Part shown: positions 29,520 to 38,506 of the stretch, piece after piece
Layout of the letters: the number at the start of each line of letters is the position of its first letter
How positions within the stretch are numbered: position 1 is the stretch's first letter
NCBI RefSeq assembly: GCF_004342265.1
Contig: NZ_SMCS01000002.1
Span: 434,001-498,000, forward strand
Reading direction: 5' to 3'
Source of the DNA: Luteibacter rhizovicinus
GTDB taxonomy: Bacteria > Pseudomonadota > Gammaproteobacteria > Xanthomonadales > Rhodanobacteraceae
Length of the DNA: 64,000 nucleotides
Position numbers and translations under genes: made by a program
Notes under the pieces: model-generated
The model's input: the letters and a program-made list of their open reading frames with translations, nothing else
Database searches by the model: none
What the model was told of the DNA's origin: nothing

Positions 29520-30890
29520 ATGCTCGAGAAGGTCGTCATCGCCAACCGCGGCGAAATCGCGCTGCGGGTCCTGCGCGCCTGCGCCGCGCTGGGCATCAAG
29601 ACGGTCGCGGTGCACTCCACGGTAGACCGCAACCTCAAACACGTCGGCCTCGCCGACGAATCGGTATGCATCGGCCCGGGCCCCTCGGCCGAGAGCTACC
29701 TCAACATTCCCGCGATCATCGCGGCGGCGGAGATCACCGACGCCGGCGCCATCCATCCGGGATACGGTTTCCTGTCCGAGAACGCCAACTTCGCCGAACA
29801 GGTGGAGCAGTCCGGCTTCATCTTCATCGGCCCGACCGCCGACGTCATTCGCCTGATGGGCGATAAGGTCGAGGCGATCAAGGCGATGAAGGCGGCGGGC
29901 GTACCCTGCGTCCCCGGCTCCGGCGGCCCGCTGGGCGACAATACGGATGAAAACATCCGTATTGCCCGGGAAATCGGCTATCCCGTCATCATCAAGGCCG
30001 CGGGCGGCGGCGGCGGTCGCGGTATGCGCGTCGTGCGCACCGAGGCCCACCTCGCCAATGCCATCACCATGACCAAGCAGGAAGCCAAAGCGGCTTTCAG
30101 CAACGATCAGGTGTACATGGAGAAGTTCCTGGAAAATCCGCGTCACGTGGAAATCCAGGTACTGGCCGACGGTCAGGGCAACGCGATCCATCTGGGCGAA
30201 CGCGACTGCTCCATGCAGCGCCGCCACCAGAAGGTCGTCGAAGAAGCGCCGGCACCGGGCATCACGCCCGAGCAGCGTGCCCAGATCGGCAAGGTCTGCG
30301 TCGACGCATGCCTGCGCATCGGCTATCGCGGCGCCGGTACGTTCGAGTTCCTGTACGAAAACGGGCATTTCTACTTCATCGAAATGAACACGCGTATCCA
30401 GGTCGAACATCCCGTGACCGAACTGGTCACCGGTATCGATCTCGTTCGCGAGCAGTTGCTGATCGCCGGTGGCGAGAAGCTCTCGATCCGCCAGGAGGAC
30501 ATCGTCCTCAACGGTCATGCGATCGAGTGCCGCATCAACGCCGAAGACCCCGATACGTTCATGCCGAGCCCCGGCACGGTGAAGCGTTTCGAGGCACCAG
30601 GCGGTCCGGGCGTGCGCGTCGACACGCATCTGTACGACGGCTATCGCATCCCGCCGAACTACGATTCGATGATCGGCAAGCTGATCGTGCACGGCCCCGA
30701 CCGCGCCACCGCCATCGCGCGCATGCGCATGGCGCTGACCGAGACGGTAATCGAAGGCGTGAAGTGCAATATCCCGCTACAGCAGCGGATCATGGCCGAC
30801 GTCGGCTTCCAGTTGGGTGGACAGAACATCCACTATCTGGAGAAGCGCATGGCCGAACAGAAGGAACAGGCTGCGCTGGGCGGTAGCTAA
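29520..30890 (+). CDS. accC: biotin carboxylase subunit of acetyl-CoA carboxylase
   Basis: 456-aa ATP-grasp enzyme that carboxylates the biotin on AccB. It has [20 protein letters not shown], the glycine loop [19 protein letters not shown]-type [20 protein letters not shown], and the active-site [18 protein letters not shown]. Length is as expected for the family (449 in E. coli). I chose ATG 29520 because it gives the conserved [13 protein letters not shown] terminus; a GTG at 29514 is two codons upstream. It ends in a long REP-like inverted repeat and hairpin. Confidence 0.98.
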   Translation: MLEKVVIANRGEIALRVLRACAALGIKTVAVHSTVDRNLKHVGLADESVCIGPGPSAESYLNIPAIIAAAEITDAGAIHPGYGFLSENANFAEQVEQSGFIFIGPTADVIRLMGDKVEAIKAMKAAGVPCVPGSGGPLGDNTDENIRIAREIGYPVIIKAAGGGGGRGMRVVRTEAHLANAITMTKQEAKAAFSNDQVYMEKFLENPRHVEIQVLADGQGNAIHLGERDCSMQRRHQKVVEEAPAPGITPEQRAQIGKVCVDACLRIGYRGAGTFEFLYENGHFYFIEMNTRIQVEHPVTELVTGIDLVREQLLIAGGEKLSIRQEDIVLNGHAIECRINAEDPDTFMPSPGTVKRFEAPGGPGVRVDTHLYDGYRIPPNYDSMIGKLIVHGPDRATAIARMRMALTETVIEGVKCNIPLQQRIMADVGFQLGGQNIHYLEKRMAEQKEQAALGGS

Positions 30891-30906
30891 GACAAACCCC
30901 TGGCTT

Positions 30907-31070
30907 TCTGTGGGAGCGCGCCTGCGCGCGATTCCTGCGAAGCGCAACCTTCGTGAAACGAATAACGCCGCTGGCCCGAAAGGACCAGCGGCGTTATTCG
31001 TATTAGGTCAGGGAGCGGTGTCGTGCCTTCTTCGCTTCGCAGGAATCGCGCGCAAGCGCGCTCCTACAGA
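30907..31070. repeat. REP-like inverted repeat, GGAGCGCGC type, with internal terminator
   Basis: The 38-bp arms (30907-30944 and 31033-31070) are inverted repeats with two mismatches; the core is GGAGCGCGCCTGCGCGCGA. Between them, 30959-30974 and 30985-31000 form a perfect 16-bp stem, a strong terminator-like hairpin between the convergent accC and prmA. The same core type recurs at 46381-46476. Confidence 0.88.
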
Positions 31071-31084
31071 GAACGCCAGAATCG

Positions 31085-31984
31085 TTACAGACGCACGCCG
31101 CTGATTCTCACCCAGTCTTCCAGCGTCGCGACGTCCAGGTCGCCGAACCATTCGGCATAACGCGTCAGCAATTCCTCGTGCTGGCCCACCAGAATGCCCG
31201 ACAGCGCGAACGGCGCGCCCGGCTTCACCGCCGCGGCGAAGGTCGGCGCCAGCTCGCCCAGCGGACCGGCAAGAATATTGGCGACCAGCACGTCGGCCAG
31301 ATCCTTCGGCGCCTCGCCCGGCATATAGACATCCAGATGTCCCTCGACGCCATTGCGCTCGGCATTGTCGCGCGAGGCGATCACCGCCTGCGGATCGTTG
31401 TCGATGCCGATAGCGTGCGTGGCACCCAGCTTCAGTGCCGCGATGGCGAGAATGCCCGAGCCGCAGCCGAAGTCGAGTACCGTCTTGCCCACCAGATCCT
31501 GACCATCCAGCCATTGCAGGCACATATCCGTCGTCGGATGCGTCCCCGTGCCGAATGCAAGGCCGGGATCCAGACGCACCACGACGGCTTCGGCGTCGTC
31601 CGCCGGCGGATCGATGTTCGACGGGTAGACCCAGAGCCGGCGACCGAACGACATCGGCTTGAAGCGATCCATCCAGACTCGCTCCCAGTCCTGGTCCTCG
31701 ACATCGCGGTATTCCAGTTGTGCGGGTTCGATCCAGGGCAACAGGTCGGCCAGCGCTTCGGTAAGGCCGCGGCGATCCGTCTCCGCCTCGAACAGGGCGT
31801 TCAGCACGATCGTGTTCCACAGCGGGAGCTCGCCGACGCCGGGCTCGAAAATCGCCTCTTCGTCCGGCGTCTCCGCATTGGCATCCTGCAATGTGACGGA
31901 CAGCGCGCCGAGATCTTCGAGTGCGGATTCGACGCGCGGCTGCTCCGCGAGGCGGACGGTTAGGGAAAGTTCGAGCCAGGGCAT
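31085..31984 (-). CDS. prmA: ribosomal protein L11 methyltransferase
   Basis: 299-aa SAM-dependent enzyme that methylates lysines and the N terminus of ribosomal protein L11. An N-terminal substrate-recognition domain is followed by a linker with FKPMSFGRRLWV. The catalytic domain has FGTGTHPTTDMCLQWL, the SAM loop VLDFGCGSGILAIAALKLG and VLVANILAGPL. The frame is open upstream but ATG 31984 (MPWLELSL) gives the standard length. It is divergent from the DUF3426-type gene and convergent with accC. Confidence 0.96.
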   Translation of the reverse strand: MPWLELSLTVRLAEQPRVESALEDLGALSVTLQDANAETPDEEAIFEPGVGELPLWNTIVLNALFEAETDRRGLTEALADLLPWIEPAQLEYRDVEDQDWERVWMDRFKPMSFGRRLWVYPSNIDPPADDAEAVVVRLDPGLAFGTGTHPTTDMCLQWLDGQDLVGKTVLDFGCGSGILAIAALKLGATHAIGIDNDPQAVIASRDNAERNGVEGHLDVYMPGEAPKDLADVLVANILAGPLGELAPTFAAAVKPGAPFALSGILVGQHEELLTRYAEWFGDLDVATLEDWVRISGVRL

Positions 31985-32101
31985 GACGTGTCCGTTGCGT
32001 GGGGGCCGGTCGCGGGAGCGGGCCGGCCGATCGGGGGATTCTACCGGCCCTGTCCGCAAGGCGCAGCCGGACATCCCGCCACCTCGGGCTACAATCGGGG
32101 G

Positions 32102-32917
32102 ATGTACACCCAGTGTCCCGAGTGTCTCACCGTATATAAGCTGGACGCGGCGCTTCTCGTGCCCGCGTGCGGCTGCGTCCGCTGCAGCCATTGCGATGGC
32201 GTTTTCAACGCGCTCGGCACGCTGGCGGAACAGCTCCCGCCCGAACCGTTCACCCATCTCCCGGTGCACGATCTCGACAAGGACCCGCCGCCACTGGACA
32301 TCGCCGTCTTCCGGCCAAAGGCTGCGCCCGCCCCCGAGGAGCAGCCCGCTGCGGAAGACGGAATCGGTGCAAAGGAAGATGAAACACCCAGCGAGGACTT
32401 CTCGCACCTGGTATTCACTCCGCGTTTCGCAAAACGCCGCCGACGCTCATGGCATGCTTTCGCCTGGACCATGGTATGCGTCGTCCTGCTCGTCGGACTC
32501 GGTGGCCAGCTTGCCTGGGCCAAGCGCGACACACTCATTGCCGACCCCACATTCGGGCCATGGCTGCAATGGAGCTGCGACATGCTGGGCTGCGAGCTGC
32601 CGCTGGTCAGCGACACGCACCGCCTGCGATTGTTGGCGCGCGACGTGGAAGCGCATCCTTCGGTGCCCGACGGGCTGCTGATCACTGCCAGCGTGCGAAA
32701 CGATGCCGCTTTCGCGCAACCCTATCCCACCGTAACGATCACACTCGCCGACGTCGACGGTAAACGGTTGGCGATGCGTCGCTTCCAGCCTGGAGACTAC
32801 GTGGGCGATCCAGCGGCGCGTGCGCGCGGGCTGGCAGCCGGCGTGACCTCGGCGATGGTGTTCGAAGTGCAAGACCCGGGCCAGAAGGCGGTCGCTTTCG
32901 AGTTCGCTTTTGAATGA
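32102..32917 (+). CDS. zinc-ribbon / DUF3426 membrane protein
   Basis: 271 aa. An N-terminal MJ0042-type zinc ribbon has CPEC and CSHC pairs (residues 5-31), followed by an acidic Pro-rich linker and one membrane segment near residues 120-140 (FAWTMVCVVLLVGLGGQLAW). The C-terminal periplasmic DUF3426-type domain has VRNDAAFAQPYPTVTITLAD. The topology suggests a sensor or adaptor with a cytosolic metal-binding head, but no function is established. It is often found beside prmA and fis in this group, as here. Confidence 0.85.
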   Translation: MYTQCPECLTVYKLDAALLVPACGCVRCSHCDGVFNALGTLAEQLPPEPFTHLPVHDLDKDPPPLDIAVFRPKAAPAPEEQPAAEDGIGAKEDETPSEDFSHLVFTPRFAKRRRRSWHAFAWTMVCVVLLVGLGGQLAWAKRDTLIADPTFGPWLQWSCDMLGCELPLVSDTHRLRLLARDVEAHPSVPDGLLITASVRNDAAFAQPYPTVTITLADVDGKRLAMRRFQPGDYVGDPAARARGLAAGVTSAMVFEVQDPGQKAVAFEFAFE

Positions 32918-33089
32918 AGCTGCAATTTTTTTATTTCGCAAGCCTTAAATTCGACGACGGGGACGGGTACACTCGATCCCTTCGCGAGCCGAAAGACCGA
33001 CGCGCCAGCGTCCGTGCCGCATCGCCGCGACCATACCGATAACCAGCCCCGGAGCGCCTCGTCGCTTCGTCGTGACGAAGGGGATTGCC

Positions 33090-33371
33090 TTGAACGCTGT
33101 CAGACTGCCTGCCAACGAGGCCGCGAACGAGACCTCGATGCAAAGTGCACTCAGCGAATGTGTCAGCCGTACGGTCCGTCGTTACCTGGCCGACATTGGC
33201 GATACCGAATGCTCCGAAGGTCTGCATGCCCTGGTCATCCGCGAAGTGGAAGGTCCGCTGCTGCGTGAAGTACTCGCGTTCCACGAAGGCAACCAGAGCC
33301 GCGCCGCCGCGGCACTGGGCATCAATCGCGCCACGCTGCGCAAGAAGCTCGCGGCCCACGGCCTGGTCTGA
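33090..33371 (+). CDS. fis: DNA-binding protein Fis
   Basis: About 93 aa. The C-terminal Fis helix-turn-helix EGNQSRAAAALGINRATLRK is well conserved. It follows a dimerisation region with SRTVRRYLADIGDTECSEGL and VEGPLLREVL. It is a nucleoid-associated protein acting in rRNA transcription, recombination and replication control. The start is debatable: TTG 33090 has AAGGGG at good spacing, while GTG 33072 lies six codons upstream without one. It is followed by purH, the fis-purH order known from related gammaproteobacteria; a TATAAT at 33408-33413 may serve purH separately. Confidence 0.9.
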   Translation: MNAVRLPANEAANETSMQSALSECVSRTVRRYLADIGDTECSEGLHALVIREVEGPLLREVLAFHEGNQSRAAAALGINRATLRKKLAAHGLV

Positions 33372-33440
33372 GCATCGTCCGGCGCCCGGCTCAGCCGTCC
33401 GGGCGGCTATAATGGCAAGCTTTCCTCCCCGGAAGCCGCC

Positions 33441-35030
33441 ATGCCCTCGCCCGATCTCGTCCCCGTCCGCCGTGCGCTCGTCAGCGTTTCCGATAAGCAA
33501 GGCCTGATCGAACTGGGTCGTCGCCTTGCCGCCCATGGCATCGAAATCCTCTCGACCGGCGGCTCCGCGCGCGCCCTGCGCGATGCTGGCGTGAACGTTC
33601 GCGACGTCGGCGACCTTACCGGCTTCCCCGAGATCATGGACGGCCGCGTCAAGACGCTGCATCCGCTGGTACACGGCGGTCTTCTCGGACGTCGCGGCAT
33701 CGACGACGCCGTCATGGCCGAGCACGGCATCCAGCCCATCGACCTGCTGGTCCTGAATCTCTATCCGTTCGAGCGCACCGTCGCCGACGGCAAAGCCTCG
33801 CTCGACGACGCCATCGAGAACATCGACATCGGCGGTCCGGCGATGCTGCGCGCCGCCGCCAAGAACTGGAACGACGTCGGCGTACTGACCGACCCCACCC
33901 AGTACGATGCCGCGCTTGGCGAAATCGAAACGAAGGGTGGGCTGTCGCGCGCCACGCGCTTCCGGCTTTCCGTCGCCGCGTTCAACCGCGTATCGAACTA
34001 CGATGCGGCGATCAGCGACTATCTGTCGGGCCTCACGCTCAATGAGACACATACGGAAGTCGCCAGCCACGCGACCTTCCCCGGGCAGAGCAACGGCCGC
34101 TTCGTGAAGATGATGGATCTGCGCTACGGCGAAAACCCGCATCAGGCCGGCGCGTTCTACCGCGACCTGTATCCGGCGCCCGGTACGCTGGCCACATTCC
34201 GCCAGCTGCAGGGCAAAGAGCTGTCGTACAACAACATCGCCGATGCCGACGCGGCATGGGAATGCGTGCGCCAGTTCGATGTGCCCGCTTGCGTCATCGT
34301 CAAACACGCCAATCCCTGCGGTGTCGCCATCGCCGCCGATCCGCTGGCGGCTTACGAGCTCGCGTACGCGACGGACCCCACGTCCGCATTCGGCGGCATC
34401 ATCGCGTTCAATCGTCCGCTCGACGCCGCCACCGCCAAAGTCATCCTGAAGCGCCAGTTCGTCGAAGTACTGATCGCGCCCAGCGTCGAGGCAGGCGCGG
34501 TCGAAGCCGCCGCCGCGAAAGCGAATGTCCGCGTCCTCGAAATTCCGCCGGGCGACGGTCGCAACTCGCACGACGTGAAGCGTGTCGGCTCGGGCCTGCT
34601 GATCCAGACCGCCGACGATCGCGAAGTCACGCGCGACGAACTGAAAGTCGTCAGCAAGCGCCAGCCCACGGCAACCGAACTCGACGACCTGCTGTTTGCC
34701 TGGCGCGTCGCGAAAATGGTCAAGTCCAACGCCATCGTCTATGCAAAGGACGGCCGCACTGTCGGCATCGGCGCCGGGCAGATGAGCCGCGTGGTAAGCG
34801 CGAAAATCGCCGGCCTCAAGGCCGAGGAAGCCGGGCTGGTCGTCCCGGGCAGCGCCATGGCCTCGGATGCATTCTTCCCGTTCCGCGACGGCATCGACGC
34901 CGCTGCGGCCGCGGGCATCCGCGCGGTCATCCAGCCGGGCGGTTCGATGCGCGACAACGAAGTCATCGCCGCCGCCGACGAAAACGACATGACCATGGTG
35001 TTCACAGGCATCCGCCACTTCCGCCACTGA
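33441..35030 (+). CDS. purH: bifunctional AICAR transformylase / IMP cyclohydrolase
   Basis: 529-aa enzyme for the last two steps of de novo IMP synthesis. The N-terminal IMP cyclohydrolase part has [20 protein letters not shown] and [15 protein letters not shown]. The C-terminal formyltransferase has [50 protein letters not shown] and [12 protein letters not shown]. It is full length. A REP-like palindrome follows 16 bp after the stop. Confidence 0.98.
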   Translation: MPSPDLVPVRRALVSVSDKQGLIELGRRLAAHGIEILSTGGSARALRDAGVNVRDVGDLTGFPEIMDGRVKTLHPLVHGGLLGRRGIDDAVMAEHGIQPIDLLVLNLYPFERTVADGKASLDDAIENIDIGGPAMLRAAAKNWNDVGVLTDPTQYDAALGEIETKGGLSRATRFRLSVAAFNRVSNYDAAISDYLSGLTLNETHTEVASHATFPGQSNGRFVKMMDLRYGENPHQAGAFYRDLYPAPGTLATFRQLQGKELSYNNIADADAAWECVRQFDVPACVIVKHANPCGVAIAADPLAAYELAYATDPTSAFGGIIAFNRPLDAATAKVILKRQFVEVLIAPSVEAGAVEAAAAKANVRVLEIPPGDGRNSHDVKRVGSGLLIQTADDREVTRDELKVVSKRQPTATELDDLLFAWRVAKMVKSNAIVYAKDGRTVGIGAGQMSRVVSAKIAGLKAEEAGLVVPGSAMASDAFFPFRDGIDAAAAAGIRAVIQPGGSMRDNEVIAAADENDMTMVFTGIRHFRH

Positions 35031-35045
35031 TGTTGCAGCGGCGCT

Positions 35046-35077
35046 GGTGTAGGAGCCCGCTTGCGGGCTCCTACACC
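35046..35077. repeat. REP-like palindrome / terminator between purH and the symporter gene
   Basis: Perfect 15-bp stem (GGTGTAGGAGCCCGC with its complement) around a TT loop. It shares the core GTAGGAGCCCGC with the repeat at 27633-27771. The stop codon of the minus-strand symporter gene (35071-35073) lies inside the right arm. Confidence 0.85.
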
Positions 35078-36072
35078 TCGTGCTGGAGCACCGGCTCTAC
35101 ATGCGTCTCATGGCGCATCGCATAACGCCGCGCCAACACCGCGCAGGTCATCAGCTGGATCTGGTGGAACAGCATGATCGGAAGCACGATCGTGCCTAGC
35201 GGATGCCCCGCGAACAGCACATTCGCCATCGGCACGCCGGCGGCAAGACTCTTTTTCGAACCGCAGAAGACGATCGTGATCTCGTCCTCCTTCGCGAAAC
35301 CCAGCGCGCGCGCGCCGTACCGGGTGATCGCCAGCGCGACCGCGAGCAGGACGATATTCACCGCCGCCAGCCCGGCCAGCACGGGCAACGGCATCTGGTG
35401 CCAGAGGCCCTGCAGAACCGCGGCACTAAAAGCGGTGTAGACGACCAGCAGGATCGATCCGCGATCGACGGTATTCACCAGATCGCGATGACGCGCCACC
35501 CACGCACCGATCCAGCGCTGCGCCACCTGTCCGGCGACGAATGGCAGCAGCAGCTGCATGACGATCTTCCCGACGGATTCCCATGACATCGGCGCACCGG
35601 CGCCATGACTGCTGATGACCAGCCCGACGAGCAACGGCGTGATGAAGATACCGAGCAGACTCGACGCCGACGCCGAGCAGATCGCCGCGGGCACGTTACC
35701 GCGCGCAATGGACGTGAACGCGATCGACGACTGCACGGTGGACGGCAGCGTGCACAGGAACAGCACGCCGAGGTAAAGCTCCGGCGTCACCAGCGGCGAG
35801 AGAATCGGTTTCAGCGCCAGCCCCAGCAGCGGAAACAGGGCAAAGGTGCTGGCCAGCACCGTGACATGCAGCCGCCAGTTCGTCATGCCGGCGACCACCG
35901 CCTCACGGGACAGCTTCGCGCCATGCAGGAAGAACAGCAGCCCGATAGCGACGTCGGTCGCGACGCCGAAAACCTGCGCCACGACACCCCGGCAGGGGAG
36001 GATACTGGCCAGCAACACCGTCGCGACCAGCGCGCAGGTGAAGCCATCGGGCAGGAGGCGGCGAAGAGACAT
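35071..36072 (-). CDS. bile acid:sodium symporter-like transporter (SBF-like)
   Basis: 333-aa inner-membrane protein with about nine to ten hydrophobic segments. Family stretches include [35 protein letters not shown] and [19 protein letters not shown], with the polar residues of the sodium and substrate sites. This is the YfeH/SBF-like branch; the physiological substrate is unknown, likely an organic anion. ATG 36072 gives a normal N terminus although no good ribosome site is visible. It is divergent from a LysR gene with a dyad between, so it is probably that regulator's target. Confidence 0.88.
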   Translation of the reverse strand: MSLRRLLPDGFTCALVATVLLASILPCRGVVAQVFGVATDVAIGLLFFLHGAKLSREAVVAGMTNWRLHVTVLASTFALFPLLGLALKPILSPLVTPELYLGVLFLCTLPSTVQSSIAFTSIARGNVPAAICSASASSLLGIFITPLLVGLVISSHGAGAPMSWESVGKIVMQLLLPFVAGQVAQRWIGAWVARHRDLVNTVDRGSILLVVYTAFSAAVLQGLWHQMPLPVLAGLAAVNIVLLAVALAITRYGARALGFAKEDEITIVFCGSKKSLAAGVPMANVLFAGHPLGTIVLPIMLFHQIQLMTCAVLARRYAMRHETHVEPVLQHEV

Positions 36073-36119
36073 GGCGGCGTGGCCAGAAGGGAAGGCGCCT
36101 ATTGCAACGCGGAACCGTT

Positions 36120-36140
36120 GATAAGACAAATCGCTTTATC
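36120..36140. promoter_or_regulatory. candidate LysR operator between symporter and LysR genes
   Basis: GATAA-N11-TTATC inverted repeat (36120-36124 with 36136-36140), AT-rich against a GC-rich background, in the 91-bp divergent promoter region. Spacing and position suit a LysR-type site. Confidence 0.5.
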
Positions 36141-36163
36141 TGATCCGGTGATACATTTACCGA

Positions 36164-37063
36164 ATGAACGTGACTCTCCGCCAGCTTCGTGCGTTCCTCG
36201 CGGTGGCGCGATACCGGCATTTCCGGCGTGCGGCCGAGGCCGTTCATCTCACCCAGCCCGCCATCAGCCGGCATATCGCGGACCTGGAAGCGGAACTCGA
36301 GGTCCGGCTGTTCGATCGCACCACACGCGAGGTGGTCCCCACCGAAACGGGGCGCTATCTCGAACACGCGCTTAGCCGCACGCTGGACGACCTGGATGCC
36401 GTGCTTGCCCATGCCCGGCAGCAGGGCGATCCGCTGCGGGGTCGCGTACGTATCGCTGCCGTGCCCACGCTGTCGGCCAGCATCATGCCGCGCTGCATTG
36501 CCCGTTGCGCGGCGGAACACGCCGAGATCGACATCCTGTTACGCGACCAGAGCCAGACCCAGGTCCTCGACGCGATCCGCGGCGGTGAAGTCGACTTCGG
36601 GCTGGCGATCGAGCCGTCGACAAACGAGGAATTCGATACGCAGACCATCCTGCGCGATCCGTTCTGGCTGGTATGTCCCGCCAGCCACGCATTCGCCGCA
36701 CGCGCCAGCGTGTCCTGGAAGATGCTGCGGGGGCAGCCGCTGGTGTTGCTCGATCATGCGTCCGGCAGCCGGCGACTGATCGACCACGCACTCGCCGAAA
36801 AAGAGATCGACGCGAACGTCGCCATTGAAGTCGGCCACGCGCAGACCGCCTTTCGCATGGTGGCCGCCGGCCTCGGCATCACCGTCACGCCGGGCCTCTC
36901 ACTGGATGCTCTGACCGACGACCTGGTCGCAAGGCGCATCACGCCCGTCGTTTCGCGCGAGGTCACCCTGGTCCGTCGTCGACATCGCTCGCTGAGCCCG
37001 TCCGCCGATACGGTGTGGCGCATGCTCGCGGATGTCGCACAGAACATCGTCACGCGAGATTGA
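36164..37063 (+). CDS. LysR-family transcriptional regulator
   Basis: 299 aa. The classic LysR N terminus includes LRQLRAFLAVARYRHFRRAA and HLTQPAISRHIADLEAEL. The effector domain has GDPLRGRVRIAAVPTLSASI, FGLAIEPSTNEEFDT and the glycine-rich MVAAGLGITVTPGLSL. It is divergent from the SBF-type symporter, the likely target. A GST gene follows 45 bp downstream on the same strand and may be cotranscribed. The ligand is unknown. Confidence 0.9.
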   Translation: MNVTLRQLRAFLAVARYRHFRRAAEAVHLTQPAISRHIADLEAELEVRLFDRTTREVVPTETGRYLEHALSRTLDDLDAVLAHARQQGDPLRGRVRIAAVPTLSASIMPRCIARCAAEHAEIDILLRDQSQTQVLDAIRGGEVDFGLAIEPSTNEEFDTQTILRDPFWLVCPASHAFAARASVSWKMLRGQPLVLLDHASGSRRLIDHALAEKEIDANVAIEVGHAQTAFRMVAAGLGITVTPGLSLDALTDDLVARRITPVVSREVTLVRRRHRSLSPSADTVWRMLADVAQNIVTRD

Positions 37064-37108
37064 AAGGCCGTCCTCCAGGATCGGCGAATCATCCGCCCGG
37101 AGTACCCC

Positions 37109-37813
37109 ATGAGTTACGAGCTCTACTACTGGACCGGCCTGCAGGGTCGCGGGGAATTCGTCAGGCTGTGCCTGGAAGACGCGGGCGCGCCGTATATCGA
37201 CGTCGCTCGCGAGAAAGGCGACGACGCGATGATGTCCTGGCTCAACGGCGACCATGAAGGCGCCCTCCCCTTTGCGCCGCCGTTCCTGAAGTCGGGACGG
37301 CTCGTCATCGCCCAGGTGGCGAATATCCTGCAGTACCTGGGACCGCGTCACGACCTGGTGCCCGCCAGCGAATCGAAGCGGCTCTACGCGCACCAGCTCG
37401 AACTGACAATCACCGATCTGGTCGCCGAAGTGCACGACACGCACCATCCCGTCGCGACCGGTCTGTATTACGAGGATCAGAAAGCCGAGGCAAAACGGCG
37501 CGCGAAGGATTTTCGCGAGAACCGCATCCCGAAATTCCTCGGATACTTCGAAACGGTCGTCGAACGCGGCGGCGGAAACTATCCGCTGCGCGAGCATTCG
37601 TATGTCGACCTGTCGCTGTTCCAGATACTCGCCGGGCTGGACTATGCGTTCCCGAAGGCGATGAAGAAACTCAGCCCGGAAATCCCGCTACTGCGGGGAT
37701 TGGCGAAGCGCGTGGCAGCGAGGCCGAACGTGGCGGCATACCTGGCGTCGGAACGCCGCGTGCCGTTCAACGAAACAGGTATCTTCCGGCACTACCCCGA
37801 GCTGGACGGCTAA
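37109..37813 (+). CDS. glutathione S-transferase family protein
   Basis: 234 aa. The N-terminal thioredoxin-like domain has ELYYWTGLQGRGEFVRLCLE, a cis-Pro-like PPFLKSGRLVIAQ and LQYLGPRHDLVP. The all-helical C-terminal domain has SYVDLSLFQILAGLDYAFP and a final helix rich in Arg. The N-terminal Tyr pair suits a Tyr-type GST of the sigma/mu-like architecture. Detoxification by glutathione conjugation is the family role; the substrate is not inferable. Confidence 0.88.
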   Translation: MSYELYYWTGLQGRGEFVRLCLEDAGAPYIDVAREKGDDAMMSWLNGDHEGALPFAPPFLKSGRLVIAQVANILQYLGPRHDLVPASESKRLYAHQLELTITDLVAEVHDTHHPVATGLYYEDQKAEAKRRAKDFRENRIPKFLGYFETVVERGGGNYPLREHSYVDLSLFQILAGLDYAFPKAMKKLSPEIPLLRGLAKRVAARPNVAAYLASERRVPFNETGIFRHYPELDG

Positions 37814-37832
37814 CGACGCTGTCGGTGTGCCC

Positions 37833-37859
37833 GCTCCGGCTCTCTGTGGGAGCCGGAGC
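37833..37859. terminator. hairpin between the GST and DUF2782 genes
   Basis: Perfect 10-bp stem GCTCCGGCTC / GAGCCGGAGC with a TCTGTGG loop between two convergent genes. It contains the CTGTGGGAGC segment found in the local REP-like repeats and has no T-tract. Confidence 0.5.
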
Positions 37860-37871
37860 AGTAGAGCGAAA

Positions 37872-38411
37872 TTACTGCCCCGCCGGCTTCGGCGCCGCGC
37901 CCCACTCGTAAACCTTGTAATAAACAGGGCTCACCGGGCCGTCTTTCGGGTCGTGGTACAGCTTGCCGTTCTGGTCGGCCATATAGGTCTGCGGCACGCC
38001 GTTCTTCGGCGTGACGACCACCATGAACAGCTTGCCGCCCGTACGATATTCCTCAACGCGATCTTCGCCCTGCTGGCGAACGGTGACCTGCGGCGGCGGC
38101 TGGCCGCGACGATCGTTGCTGCCACCGTTGTCGCGCATTTCGGGCAGCGCGGTCGACGACCGGGGGGCCGGCTGCGCGTCGGTAGTGGCCGGCGTCGTCT
38201 GGCCCGCTTCGGCGCTGTCATAGGGCACGGGACGCGGGATTTCCGCAGCGCCGGACCGGTCCTTCTCGCCGGCTTTCACGCCGGGGTCGTTCAGTGTCGG
38301 CGGCGGCAGACCGGGCTTGTACTCGGGCTTCTTCGTGGAATCCTGCGCCGCGGCGGGCAAGGTGGCGGCGAGAGCGAGCGCGGCGGCGAGAACGGGGGCG
38401 ATGCGTTTCAT
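37872..38411 (-). CDS. secreted DUF2782-domain protein
   Basis: 179 aa. A signal peptide (MKRIAPVLAAALALAATLPA, then AAAQ) is followed by a long Pro/Asp/Thr-rich disordered stretch (about residues 25-100). The C-terminal DUF2782-type domain has VRQQGEDRVEEYRTGGKLFM, VVVTPKNGVPQTYMAD and VYYKVYEWG. The function is unknown; the family is small, periplasmic and typical of gammaproteobacteria near polA. ATG 38411 has GGAG upstream, and an in-frame ATG at 38438 is less likely. It is divergent from polA. Confidence 0.85.
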   Translation of the reverse strand: MKRIAPVLAAALALAATLPAAAQDSTKKPEYKPGLPPPTLNDPGVKAGEKDRSGAAEIPRPVPYDSAEAGQTTPATTDAQPAPRSSTALPEMRDNGGSNDRRGQPPPQVTVRQQGEDRVEEYRTGGKLFMVVVTPKNGVPQTYMADQNGKLYHDPKDGPVSPVYYKVYEWGAAPKPAGQ

Positions 38412-38506
38412 AGGGATCTCCGTGCAGGCGTCGAGCATACCAGCGGCCCCACCTGTTGAGACGTGAACGAAGCCATCCTCCCGCCAACCCGTGCGAGAAT
38501 CCGGCC

